From positions 215,966,996 through 216,030,995 of the forward strand of contig JASDDO010000024.1 in the NCBI GenBank assembly GCA_030015575.1: a DNA stretch of 64,000 nt, in the 5' to 3' direction. A program made the translations under genes and the position numbers. Shown piece after piece: positions 32,418-43,365 of the stretch (positions within the stretch are counted from its first letter, which is position 1; each line of letters begins with the position of its first letter). The notes beneath the pieces were generated by a model. The model was not told the origin of the DNA and did not search any database. It saw only the letters and a list, made by a program, of their open reading frames with translations. Origin of the DNA: Agapanthus africanus. Lineage: Eukaryota; Streptophyta; Magnoliopsida; Asparagales; Amaryllidaceae.

Positions 32418-34385
32418 CTACCTAGTGCACAAGTCCTTAAGGATTTTTGAATAAGACGGAACTTGTTGAATAGCATTTAGGAGTGGGATATTTATGTTAA
32501 CTTGCTTAAATATTTCCACAATCTTCTTCATCTGTGCGTTAGGTTTGTTGGCCCTCAACCTGTTTGGAAATGGAGCTTTATAAATAAGTTTTGGGTCCAA
32601 CATTTGTGGAGAAGTTTGTAGGGATGGAATCGATCCCAGAATTAGAGTGGGGATCGTTTTAGGTTGACTCGAGGAATTGGGCGAAGGGTTCGAACCTTGG
32701 GGAAAACGGAGAATAGGCTTGGAAGAAGGTGGGAGACTAGACGAAATAGGGCAAGAAGTGGAAGCCGGGGTTTCAATTGATTCCTCATCATCAATCTGTT
32801 GACTGACTTGATTGTTCAGCACTCTTTCTGATCTCAACGTGGTAACGGGACTCACATTATGACTTTGTAAGTGGCCAGGATTCGGTAGGGGTTGAGATGG
32901 AAGTTTCCCTTTTTCTCTCGCACTCATCGCGATATTTATTTGTGCAAGTTGTGTTTCTATCGATTTTGTACTTTCACGGTTGGAGGCGGTGGTCTGTGCT
33001 AATGCTCGGATAGAAGATTTTATTTCATCCGTAGATTGCATCGAATGTTTAATAAACATATCCACGCTTCGTTTGAGTGCAGATGAGTTTTCGTTACCGG
33101 CCGTTTGGAAAGAATTATTATAAGTTGTAGAATTGTTGGCCGGATTTTGAAAAGGTTGCGATTGAAAGGGGTGCTGACTTTGTGGGTGTGGTTGCTGTTG
33201 CTGTGGAGGAGGTCTTTGATAATTGCTTAGAAACTGATTTTGATTTTGAGGTTGGTTTTGGTTCCAAGCAAAATTAGGATGATTCCTCCATCTCTGATTG
33301 TACGTGGAAGAATAATGATCGTTTCTAGGTCGCTGCTGAAAAGTAGCATTAGTGTGTTCTTGACCTTGAAACGGTGCATTCACAGGACATTCTTCCATCA
33401 AATGTGATGGATCGGAACACCAACCACATACGGTCTTGGGAAGTGCAACCTGCTTTAGGGAGATTCATGAGAATTTGTTCTCCATAGCGTCGAGTTTCTT
33501 TTGCATTGTTGCCATTTTGGCTTTTACTGCGATGGAAATATCGAGCTGATAGATACCTCCTCTAGATGATGGTCTAACGCTTTCCCACTGCAAAATATAT
33601 TCAGCGAGATCTTCCAGAAATTTCCAAGCTTCACCATCGTCTTTGGACATGAAATTGCATTGACACATGATTTCAAGCATCTGCTTTGTCATCGGACTAA
33701 TGCCCTCATATATAATTTGGCACAGATCCCATCTGTGTATTCTATGATGAGGACATTAGACAAGTAGATCCTTAAACCGTTCAAAACATTTCCAAAATGG
33801 TTCATTGGGAAGCTGGGTAAACTGGTTGATTTCACTCCGGACACGAGCGGTCTTATGATTGAGGTAAAATTTCTTAAGGAATGCTATCACGAATTCGTCC
33901 CAATTGGTAATAGAGAGTGCGACAGTGTTATAAAGCCATTTTTCTGCTTAATCGTACAAAGTAAAATGGAGAAGACGTAAGCGCATAGCATCCACAGACA
34001 GTTGTGACGTACCTATCATTGCGCATACGTTTTCGAATTTGGTGATAAAAACGTATGCGTCTTCAGACTCAAACTCGTGAAATTTGGGCAACAGGTTGAT
34101 GAAGTGGGGTTTAATTTTAAAATTATCCCCATTGGCTGGTGGAATAGATAGACAAGTAGGAAGGGGACCGTGTATAGGATAACATCTTTTTTGGAGAGAG
34201 ATGCGCGGTGGATTCTGCGCACTGACGGGTGGTGGCAGGGTGGTGTTATAATCTGATGGAAAACCGTCCATCTTGGTCGATGTAGTGGGTGGAGGGGAAA
34301 AAGAAGAAGAAGAAGTACCGACTTCGGAGTCGATAGCAGAAACACGGACAAGATGGGCACTAGAATCCCGTGTCGAGCCAAGCAT
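32418..34385 (-). pseudogene. Gag, Athila element
   Basis: Starts MLGSTRDSSAHLVRVSAIDS at 34385. The capsid region reads LLPKFHEFESEDAYVFITKF and, after a TAA near 33947, AEKWLYNTVALSITNWDEFV. A second stop is near 33762. The zinc knuckle CGWCSDPSHLMEEC (C-x2-C-x4-H-x4-C) lies just before 33401. Then follows a long Gln/Asn/Pro-rich tail (32418-33401) ending in KIVEIFKQVNINIPLLNAIQ, which is conserved in Athila gag. Several nonsense codons interrupt it. Confidence 0.85.
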
Positions 34386-35320
34386 GCACTAAGCGGGTTT
34401 AGCGCAAGTAGCAGCGTGTGTGTGATTTAAAATTGGTTTGTTTTGAAAAGTGTCGGATGTGAGACAAATCACAAAAAAATGCACAATCAACCCTAGAACT
34501 AAGATTACCTAGGTCAAGTCTCTAGACCGCTCCTAGACTTCTAAAAGACAAGCCACATGAACAATCCTCTACCACCTCTTTATCACTCTTGTGGTCAGGT
34601 AAGTACTAGGTAAGTGGGAGGTATCCGCTATACGAATCACCGAAAATAGCGGGCCTAATTAAGTAACCGCTTTCCTTAGACACACTTGCCTAGACACCAC
34701 AAAAGAAATGCGGATAAGCGATATATTATACACGACCTTCCACTGTCCTTATTGAGCGCGGCAGTCCTTAGAGTCTTGGTCTAGATATTTTTTAATTAAT
34801 GTAGGGTGATGCGGGTGCTAAATTTGTGATTTATGGGGCCTAGGAAGGGTGATGAGATCCCCACCTAATCTGAATTTGGTCTTTTCCCCATAATGTCCGT
34901 ATTAAAATATTCACAAACCAATTACAAAATACGTAAAAAGATTTTTCTTTGAGCGGCGATATTTTGCAAAGAATTCTGCAGAAAATATATTATTGGATTT
35001 TTCAGAGGAGAGAGAAAGATGTAGGAAAGTTACCAGAGAATTTTGGATGCACGATCCCTCAAGACCGCCGTGGTTCCGCCGCCGAAATGCCCTTGTTGCC
35101 GCGGTTCCGCCGCAACTTGGTGGGATCGTTTGAAAATAATTGCTCCTGTGCCCTCCCTGAAGGTCTCTGAATCTCTGTTTCCTCGTTCTATTGTCTTCAG
35201 ATTCCCTTGCAAAAATCGCACACTAATCGTTAAATACACAATTTGCTGTTTTGTTTTATTTATAATATGGATCGAATAAGAATTCAACACGAATAGTAAG
35301 AAAAAAAATTACGCACGTAT
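34386..35320 (-). other. 5' leader of the Athila element
   Basis: Non-coding between primer site and gag. Minus-strand GGTGTCTAGGCAAGTGTGTC (near 34690) and a following GCTTATCC.CTTACCTGR block recur on the plus strand at 63305-63420 in the other Athila-like element, so this leader is conserved across the family. A plus-strand ORF at 34949-35170 shows no motif. Confidence 0.65.
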
Positions 35321-35337
35321 CCCCGGCAACGACGCCA
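35321..35337 (-). other. Primer-binding site, tRNA-Asp type
   Basis: The minus strand reads TGGCGTCGTTGCCGGGG, the complement of the 3' end of plant tRNA-Asp except for one base (expected TGGCGCCGTTGCCGGGG). It lies 2 bp from LTR C. Confidence 0.88.
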
Positions 35338-35339
35338 TT

Positions 35340-36899
35340 TGATTGATCTGTTTTAAAGAAATGTTTGTATATAAACCGCAATCAATAACAGTGTCGCATG
35401 TAGCTAGACCAAGATGAGTACGGGTTGTTCTCAGGGAAACGTTGAATCTTTCAATCTTACTTTAAACGTGTTGAAAAATAGGAAGAATAGAAGAATAAAG
35501 AATAGTGGAGAATAGTTTCTAGATCTACGTCAAAATACGGATGTAGAAAATAGATCTAGTGTAAATAAAGATGTAGATTTTATATCAAAAGAGAGCTTGT
35601 AGGGTTTGTTCGGATTTAGTAGTAATGGATGACTAATAAAGATGATTCCTTTTATCTATTGATAGATTTAAAACTAGATTGATAGTGATGAATGAGCATT
35701 AAGGTTCTTCGAAGAAACTAGTGTTTCCACACTATTGACCCTTGTCCCTTTATTGATCTCTATTCATATCTAGCCTTTAACAAAATAATTGTTAATCTAA
35801 TCTCGAACCGCGGTCAACACTATCAATAAATTGAATGCGTGTCCGATGAGGATGTTAACGATTATTTTGCTAAAGTTTATAAACTTCATGAGACTTAAAA
35901 GGAGTAAAGAAATTCTTCATCTTCCATTGATCTACCCTAATCCTATGAACCCTATCAAGCGGTGAATTACTCGTGCATGATGGAGATAGAAGAACGGATA
36001 GAGATCATGATGTAAATAAAGAAAATAAATACAATAAGAATAAAACAACTACCATTATTAATCAACTTGATCAATTACACATTTTATTCCTTTAGAAAGT
36101 GGAATACAAAATCCTAGTTTGCATCTCGATCTATCTTGAAGGAGTTAAATGAACAGCTGATTGATCAACCTAGATGCGTGAGTCAACGTGAACTTCATGA
36201 TCTCTTCGGTTTGATGATTTCTAGGTTTAGCCCTCGGTCCTTTATATAGCCCCAAAAGCAGAAACTAAAGATCCCCGGAATTAGGGTTAGTTGTAGCAAA
36301 TCCAACCTGAAAATCCCAACTCCTGATTCGGTGAAACGGTCGCGGATCCGCCGCATATTGCATGGTTTGGCCGCGGATCCGCGGCCGTTTGGTGGGTTCT
36401 TGGCTTCAAAATTTTGGGTATGCTTCGATGTGACACATGGAGATTTATTTGATATCTGGAACTTGAAAATATTTCCTGAGTCTCTGCTAGTATTGATTCT
36501 TCGATTTTATCTAATTTCATCGGCATATTTTTGATTTCCGATATCTCAACATCTCGATCTACTGACCTGAACTAAACCTTGCACAATATCTCAATGAATA
36601 ATGTTAGTAATATTTGGTATTTTTGAGATATTATCCTAACCATTTGATATGATATTATATTTTGAGAATATTGGTTGAGGATATTTGATATGATATGTAT
36701 ATTTAAATTATCAAAATATTATATAAATATTATATACATACATTTTTCTTCATAATGTTATTTATAGTATATAAACATATGAAAATAGATATTTTACAGA
36801 TAAACCTTCATATGTTTCATATTTATAATAAACGCATTTAAATATCTAAGAAAAGCAAGGAAAATGTTATATCAAATATACAGTATTTTCGACTGAACA
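35340..36899 (-). mobile_element. Athila 5' LTR (LTR C, 1560 bp)
   Basis: The limits are TGATTGATCTG and GACTGAACA on the plus strand. It is the partner of LTR A, differing by under one base in ten by eye. A TATA motif (minus strand CTATATAAA) lies at 36241-36249. Confidence 0.92.
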
Positions 36900-38940
36900 G
36901 TCCCCAATGTTGAGTAGGAGGGTGATCGAACCTTCGGCCGGGATGGAATGGTTGGTGAATCCGGAGAGGACATCAAAAGTTGGTCAGAGATCGAAGGAAC
37001 CTAATCCCATACGGTGGAAACAGTCGTAGAATAGAATATCCGCTGAGCTCCCAGAATCGACCAATATTTTCCGGACCTCGTGACGGTGAATTCGCGCTGC
37101 TATCACAAGCGGGTAATTATAAGGGAGTGATATGCCGTGAAAATCTTCCTCAGTGAAGGTGATCGGGTCATCATTCTTGTGCTTCTTATGGGGCGGATCA
37201 TTTATAGCCATGAATGGTATGGGACGGGGGTCCCCCTCACTGTCCAGAGTCGGCTGCGTCGAGATGACCATGATCTGACCGATCGTTAACACCTCGGGAG
37301 GGGGTTGGTATTTCTGTTCTTGTTCCGCCTGCCGCTTGTCTTGTAGTTATTTCGCCAGGTGACCTGAGAGAATCAGTTCCTTAATATAGTCACGGAGTTA
37401 CTTACAACTCTTGGTCGGGTTCCCCTGCGACCTGTGGTAAGCGCAATACAGGCCCCAGAGCCATTTGCCCGCCCGTTGTGTTGCCGGCGGGAGCCTCAAA
37501 AACCTCTCGCCTTTAGCGTCCTCTAACAGTTCCGTATGGGAGATGTTCGGAGGAGTGTACTCCTGGAATTTTGGGGCATAGGGTTTTGGGCAGTCGGCTT
37601 TCTTTTTATCCTCCCTGTCCCGTTTCTTTCTGTCTGCTTGGTCACCCAGGGGCAGATTGGCGTTCACCTCTAACTCAAGTTGAATCTCTCATTCGGTCCA
37701 CACTTTTACTTCGGAAATGGTCTTAGGTTGCGCCAATGCAAAAGAGCGGATCCACTCCTTATGCCTAAGACCTGACCTCAGGGTGCTGATAAGCGTCTCG
37801 TCGCGATGCTCGGATACCTCGAGGAGGGCATTGCAGAAGCGGGTGACGTACCCCTTAAAGGATTCCTTGTCCCTGCTTTTGATGGTGAACAGATAGTCGA
37901 CCGTCTTTTTCTGTCGACGATTATCGACGAAATGACCGAGGAATTGGGTAGCCAGCTTATCAAAGGTCAAGATTGAGCGTGGCGTGAGCCTTCGGAACCA
38001 ATCTTGGCCAGCCCGGATGAGGGTGGTGGGGAAGGCCCGGCATTGAGCCGTGTCTGAGTTGTCTTAGAAACCCATGCCTACCGTAAATGCGTCCAAGTGG
38101 TCCTTCGGGTCGAACTTCCCATCGAAGAGGGCCACCTTGGGCGGTTTGTTTCTGGATGAGACATGCTCAGCTAGTGGTTGTTCAGTAAAGGGCCTTATGA
38201 TTGAGTCAGCGGAATACTTCGCACCTTCTCCAGTCGTACGGTCATCCTGTCGTATGCCTTTGATTTTCCTTTCGAGGGCCTATATTCGTTGTTGGTACCC
38301 TAAAGAATCTTCACAGTCGGAACGCCCGCTCCCTCTGCTCGCAGCTTACGCGATTGAGCAGCTTCGGTTTTGCTCTATCACGTTTCTTAAATCTCTGGGT
38401 CAGACCCTTCATGGATAGCCCCGGTGTTCATCATATGCGTGACCTTGACGGCGGTGGCGCGCGGGTTTAGCCTGGAATCATGCGACATGACTGACACTTC
38501 ATCGGGAGGCGAGAAGGCACGACGCGTATTGAAGTGATAGCCCGGTCCCCCCTGTGATCGGGGTGTTGAGCTATCCGGTACCTAGCAGGTCATGGAATCA
38601 TTCTTTGGACGCGGGCCATGACTGTCAGAACCGGCACGTCGGTGTTCAGTCACATCAAGATGAGCGCGAGTGAGGTTAAGAGCCTGAGTGTGCCCTTCTA
38701 TCTCCCTGCGAACGTCGTCTCCCCGGGGAGGTGATGCTGCGGTTTGGCAGGCATGGCCGGCCGCTTAGACGCGGGCGAGTACGTCCACCATCGCCGTGAT
38801 CCTGTCGATTCGAGCGGATAAAGCGTTGATGATGTTAGGGGAAGGAGTATGGCCGTTTCTGCCCCCGCTGTAGAGGATGGGACGGCTCATGCTGGGATCG
38901 TCGCGGTTATCGCTTGTCATTAAATCGGAGGGGGAAGATC
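36900..38940 (-). pseudogene. Gag and protease, Tat copy 1
   Basis: The N-terminus is near 38923 (MTSDNRDDPSMSRPILYSGG). The core reads TFDKLATQFLGHFVDNRRQK and ESFKGYVTRFCNALLEVSEH (37970-37689). Past a stop come LEVNANLPLGDQADRKKRDR and the finger CAYHRSQGNPTKSC (37667-37398; the second His of the copy 0 finger is Asn here). Then MLTIGQIMVIS and the protease motif ILVDSGSSADILFYDCFHRM (37292-36984). Unlike copy 0, the active-site Asp-Ser-Gly is kept. Stops near 37680, 37395 and 37340 break the frame. Athila entered just downstream at 36899. Confidence 0.87.
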
Positions 38941-38968
38941 AACTTTTTGGGTGTGGAACAATCATGTT

Positions 38969-38984
38969 CCCACAGACGGCGCTA
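38969..38984 (-). other. Primer-binding site of Tat copy 1
   Basis: The minus strand reads TAGCGCCGTCTGTGGG, one base from the TGGCGCCGTCTGTGG of copy 0, 2 bp from the LTR edge. Confidence 0.8.
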
Positions 38985-38986
38985 AC

Positions 38987-39812
38987 TGATAGAGGCAGAA
39001 ATCTCCCTCAGATGTTGTCCTCCGTCGATCTGGCTGCAAGCGGTTCTGAACGGTTGTGATTGAGGGTGAAAATTGGATACGTGGATCTCAATGGGTTGTT
39101 GGATGCTGTTGACGATGGGCTACCTGCAAGGGAAGTCCCGGAGTGGGAAACCACCATAGGACCCTCCGACGATCAAGTAAGTAAATGAAGGCAGCGTAGT
39201 GGCATCTTGGAATTAATTCTGCTTACCTGGATCGTTTGGTGAAAGGGGTTTATATAGTGGTCGCATGAAGTGGACCAGCGCTAGATTCTCGCCGCCCATT
39301 ATGCCTTTGCATCACATTCTGGCTGATGGGGGATGGGCTCATTAATGGCGGGATGCGCTCGTTAATGGTGAGATAAGCTAGCGTGAGATGCGGGTCGTAG
39401 AGCGGCGGAGATCTCGTCGTAGCGAGATACACGGAGCCGTTACAGGGGCGCTTGGGCTCCGTGGTCTCGGTTGAACAGGGTGGATAGCTCGGTGGCCGAG
39501 AAAGCTCAGCTATAGGATTGCTCGGTGATCTAGTAAGCTCGGATATATGATTGCTCGGTGATCTAGTAAGCTCGGCTATAGGATTGCTCGGAAGAGAGCT
39601 GTCAGTCGGTTGTTTAGGAGAAATAGGGAAGGCACTTCGAAGAGGTCCCCAAAAGGTCGGATGCAACCTCGGAGACGAGGTGCTGAAGAATGTCTCCAAT
39701 GCATCATACTTGTTCCAGCTCCGTAGCCCGCAGGAGTCTAGCAGGCTTAGCGGATGACACGTCATCCGCCACGTGCCGTGATCTGGGGAATACTCGTTTA
39801 TGAGCTTCATCG
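38987..39812 (-). mobile_element. 5' LTR of Tat copy 1 (826 bp)
   Basis: The plus-strand start is TGATAGAGGC. The end CTTCATCG (39812) corresponds to the CCTCATCA of the partner LTR, so the terminal base has changed. It is followed by GTAGG, the target duplication. A short internal duplication, GCTCGGTGATCTAGTAAGCT at about 39518 and again at 39555, is absent from the 3' LTR. TATA motif at 39249-39257. Confidence 0.92.
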
Positions 39813-40380
39813 GTAGGAAAACACTATTTTGTAGGAATCAATAAAATAAGAATTTCTTTGTTACTGATGTGATTAATCGGTTCAATTATATTTTCTTTGT
39901 AGAATGAATTTTTTAATAGAAAAAGAATAAGTGTTTTTTCTTTTTAATGTGGGAAAAAGAAATTTGACGGTGAGACAGAAAACTATCATATACTCTTCTT
40001 AATTAATTTACTTTTTAATTACGTTCAGTTAGTAATAATTTTATAAATATTGTCATGAAGATATGAATATATGACTGGGGTCGGATATTTGAAGGTCGCT
40101 ATCATTATGATAGGGCATTTCATATTTTTTTCGAGTCCATCGCGAATCTTCATTAATTGAAAATGAAAGAGTCAGGCATAAATTTCATAAAAAATTAAAG
40201 AGTAAAGTCTAATTTTTCCCGCACGTACACTGATAATTCATTAAAAAGGGGGACAAAAGCAAATTTCATTAAAACACAAGGGAATGAAGCTAATTTTCCA
40301 TGAGAAACATGGTTCCAACAGAGGACATAAGTGGCAATAAAGGAATTTCAAGGGGCCATTTAGGAAACAAAAATCTTTGA
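39813..40380. other. Unassigned AT-rich spacer
   Basis: It begins with the GTAGG duplication and continues the flank that ends at 14859. It runs to the LTR of Tat copy 2 (TTTGA just before it, 40376-40380, would be that element's target site). No gene or repeat recognised. Confidence 0.55.
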
Positions 40381-41139
40381 TGATGCTCATAAGTGGGAAT
40401 TCCCCAGATCATGACACGTAGCGGATGTCGTGTCGTCCACGTAAGCCTGCTAAATTCCTGAAGGTTACAAAGTTGAAATAAGTATGATGTATTGGGAACA
40501 TTTCTCGGCGTCTCTCCTCCGAGATTGCACTCGACCTTTTAGAAGACCTCCTCGGAGTACGTTCATCGTCGGCCAATAGCTCGTCTCCGAACTACCCTCT
40601 AGCTGAGACTCCTCAGCTCACTTGCTCGTCTCCGAGCTATCCTATATTTGAGATTCCTTAGCGTCCCTATTGACCGGGAGCACGAAGTCCAAGCGCTCCC
40701 ATAACGGCTCCGTGTATCTCGCCACGACAAGATCTCCACCACTCTACATCCCGCATCCAACGCAAGCGTATCTTGCTATTAATGGGCGTATCCCGCCAAC
40801 AACGTGAACGTGACACAAGGGCATAATGGGCGGCGAGAATCTCACATCAGCTCGCTCCATGAGACCGCTATATAAACCCCTCTTCCAGACGACTCGAGTA
40901 ACTCGAATTGAATTTAATATGCCGCTACTCAGCCTATCTATTTCTCGGTACTTACTTGATTGTCGGAGGGTCCTACGGTGTTTTCCTACCCCGAGACTTC
41001 TTTTGCAGGTAGCTCGGCGTCAATAACAACCCATTGAGATCCACACACTAAATCTTCCATAAAATATCCCAGCCGTTCAGCCCCGCTGGCTGCAAGATCG
41101 ATGGAGGACAACATCCGAAGAAGATTCCAATCTTTATCA
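40381..41139 (+). mobile_element. 5' LTR of Tat copy 2 (759 bp)
   Basis: Starts TGATGCTCATAAGTGG and ends CTTTATCA, followed by the primer site. TATA motif CTATATAAA at 40868-40876. It resembles the LTR of copy 0 (8763-9517) more than that of copy 1. Confidence 0.9.
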
Positions 41140-41141
41140 GT

Positions 41142-41159
41142 TGGCGTCGTCTGTTGGAA
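41142..41159 (+). other. Primer-binding site of Tat copy 2
   Basis: TGGCGTCGTCTGTTGGAA, the Tat-type site with two changes from TGGCGCCGTCTGTGG, directly after the LTR. Confidence 0.8.
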
Positions 41160-41206
41160 ACGAGAGACTTTTCCACCACAAAAGTTGATCTTCCGCCTTC
41201 GATATA

Positions 41207-42890
41207 ATGACCAACGATCATCATAACGGAGATCCAAATGTGAGCCATCCCTCGCTTCACAACGGAGGCGGGGGTGGTTCTACTCCACCTCCAAACGTCG
41301 TCGAATCTTTAATGGCATGGATCGACCGACTGGCGACGATAGTGGACCCACTCGTTCGCATTCAAACAGCCGCCCAGGCCCAGTAAACCGCCGCACCTGC
41401 TTCCCAGAATGGTGGAGGGAACGAGACGACAGACGGATGTGCTTAAGTTCTCGACCTTGCTTGTGTCAATCCTCACACCACGGAACGTCGGCGATCCGAT
41501 TCTAAAAATCACAACACCCATACGACGACTGATTCCATGAATCATTGGGCGCCGAATATTTCAACGCCGAGATATCAGTTCAACGCTCGCTTCACTATCT
41601 CGCTCTATGAAGCGACGTTGGTCATAACACCTGATTCCAGGAACGACCAACGTCTCCCTGATCACCGGGGCCTTGCACACGGCACTCGCCGGGGAGAACC
41701 ATGAAGGGTCCAACCTGAGGATCTGAGGAACGTGATAGCGCGAAGTAGAATCCGTTCCGTCCTCCAAGCCCGAAGCGGGTATAGCGGGGACTTTGACCAG
41801 GGAGAATCCTCGGGATACCAGCAATGCCTCAACATCCTCAAGAAGAAGATCGAGGAGATGCATCTTGCCACTCGCCTACCTGAGGGGTCGATGATATATT
41901 TCTCAGACTCTCTCACAAAGCCCTTCACGAGCAGCTACTGAGAAAGCGAGTCTCTTCATGGAACAAGCTACCCAAAGTTGCTCTTTTCAACGGGAAGTTT
42001 AGCCCAAAAGACCACTTGGACGTGTTCACCGTCGGCATGAGCTATCAGGATAAATCGGACGCCGCCCAGTACCGAGCATTCCTCGCCACCCTCATTCGAG
42101 CAGGATGAGACTGGTTCCGCGGGCTGACTCCACACTCGATCTTGACCTTTGAAGAATTGGCTACACAGTTCCTCAGCCATTTCGTCGGCAACTGGTGACA
42201 GAAGAGGTCGGTTGACTGCCTGTTCACCATCAAGTGCGAAGACAGGGAGTCTTTCAAAGACTATATTGCCCGTTTCTACAATGCCCTTCTGGAGCTACCT
42301 GAGCCCTGAGATGAGACGGTCATAACTGCTCTGAGGTCTGGTCTTAGGCACAAAGAGTGGCTCTGCTCTTTTGTATGGTGAAACCTAAGACCCTGGCCGA
42401 GATAAATGTATGGACCGAGTGGGAAATCCAACTCGAATCCGAGATTATCACTCACCTTTCCCGAGGATACCGGATAGACTAAAAGAAAAGGGACCAGGAA
42501 AAAAACAAGAGGCTGATTGGTCGAAACCTTATACGCCAAGGTTTCACGAGTACATGCCTCTCAATGTCTCGCAGGCCGAGCTGCTAGAGGAGGCAAGGAG
42601 CGAAAGATTCTTCAAGTAGCCACTATGACTTGAAAGCCGGGCAAGCGACTTCGCGGCCCGTATTGTGCCTATCATCAGACGCAAGGACACCCGACCGAAG
42701 ATTGTAAATAGCTATGCGATTATATCGAGAAGTTGATCCGCTCCAGTCACTCGGCAAAATACATGCGAGACAAACATTAAGCAGATAGGGGGCAAACCGA
42801 CCAACTTGAAGCCGGAGAGCTGACGATTGGGCAGATCATGGTCGTCACCGACGACCCGAGTCTGAGCAACAAGGACACCCACCGAATCCA
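41207..42890 (+). pseudogene. Gag and protease start, Tat copy 2
   Basis: ATG at 41207 gives MTNDHHNGDPNVSHPSLHNG, matching the copy 1 N-terminus (MTSDNRDDPSMSRP). Downstream are SGYQQCLNILKKKIEEMHLA, ATRLPEGSMIYFSDSLTKPF, the core TFEELATQFLSHFVGNW, ESFKDYIARFYNALLELPEP, then YTPRFHEYMPLNVSQAELLE and the finger CAYHQTQGHPTEDC-like region near 42665-42710, ending at GELTIGQIMVVTDDPS. At least six stops (for example near 41385, 41700, 42107, 42197, 42310 and 42380) show long decay. It is interrupted before the protease active site. Confidence 0.85.
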
Positions 42891-43365
42891 TGTAACTGGA
42901 CGGGGTTAGGGTCGTGACAATCATGGCTGCGACGGAATTTGAAAAATAACAATTTTAAAAAACATAACCCCAATCCATCATCAAGATCATCAAATACAAT
43001 ACAATATGCAAACTAAAAAAGAGTAGAGAGATGCTACAACCTTTGTAGTGTGTTCAGCTGATCCCGAAAGACCCCGTCTAGACTTTGTAAGCTCCCGGAC
43101 CTGTTCGAACACCGACCACCTCGCCGTAGATGATCCGCGTTTAAAGCGGGCTGCCTGAGCTCCAACTCTATCACCGGACGGAGAAACTCCCTTTAGAGGC
43201 TAGATAGGCGTAAAGGAAGACGATATGAACGATGCGTACTCTCTCTTTTTATCACTCCCTCTCCATTGCTATACATGCCATTAACCTAGAGAGCCAAAGC
43301 TCTTGAAGTAGGAAAAAGAAGATGTTTGATGGCTTGAAAAATAAAGAATTAAGTTAATTCCTTTT

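Larger units (their letters stand above)
23737..36899 (-). mobile_element. Athila-lineage retrotransposon nested in Tat copy 1
   Basis: Outer LTRs 23737-25283 and 35340-36899 are flanked by ATCCC (23732-23736) and GTCCC (36900-36904), a 5-bp duplication with one mismatch. The interrupted Tat protease-RT linker continues across it. Minus-strand order: 5' LTR, tRNA-Asp primer site, leader, gag, protease, RT, RNase H, integrase, 3' region, a middle LTR (25798-27347), a second piece of 3' region, outer 3' LTR. Integrase ([12 protein letters not shown]) and RNase H ([20 protein letters not shown]) are of the Athila type. No env-like ORF, present in some Athila elements, is found. Confidence 0.9.
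14860..39812 (-). mobile_element. Complete Tat-lineage retrotransposon with nested Athila (copy 1)
   Basis: The two LTRs (14860-15667 and 38987-39812) are flanked by a perfect 5-bp duplication, GTAGG at 14855-14859 and GTAGG at 39813-39817, so this is one insertion. Minus-strand order: 5' LTR, primer site, gag, protease, [Athila insertion 36899-23737], RT, RNase H, integrase, long 3' region with antisense genes and tandem repeats, 3' LTR. Without the insertion the element is about 11.8 kb. Tat-lineage elements are known for extra genes, often antisense, between pol and the 3' LTR, and this copy fits. The LTRs differ at roughly one base in ten by eye, so it is not recent. Confidence 0.93.
40381..42890 (+). 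mobile_element. Tat-lineage element, 5' part (copy 2, plus strand)
   Basis: LTR (40381-41139), primer site and gag in the plus orientation, head-to-tail inverted relative to Tat copy 1. It is cut at 42890 by a copia-type LTR. The 55205-55429 stretch, with inverted Tat 3'-region repeats, is compatible with being the far end of the same element after loss of pol. The 3' LTR is not found. Confidence 0.85.
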
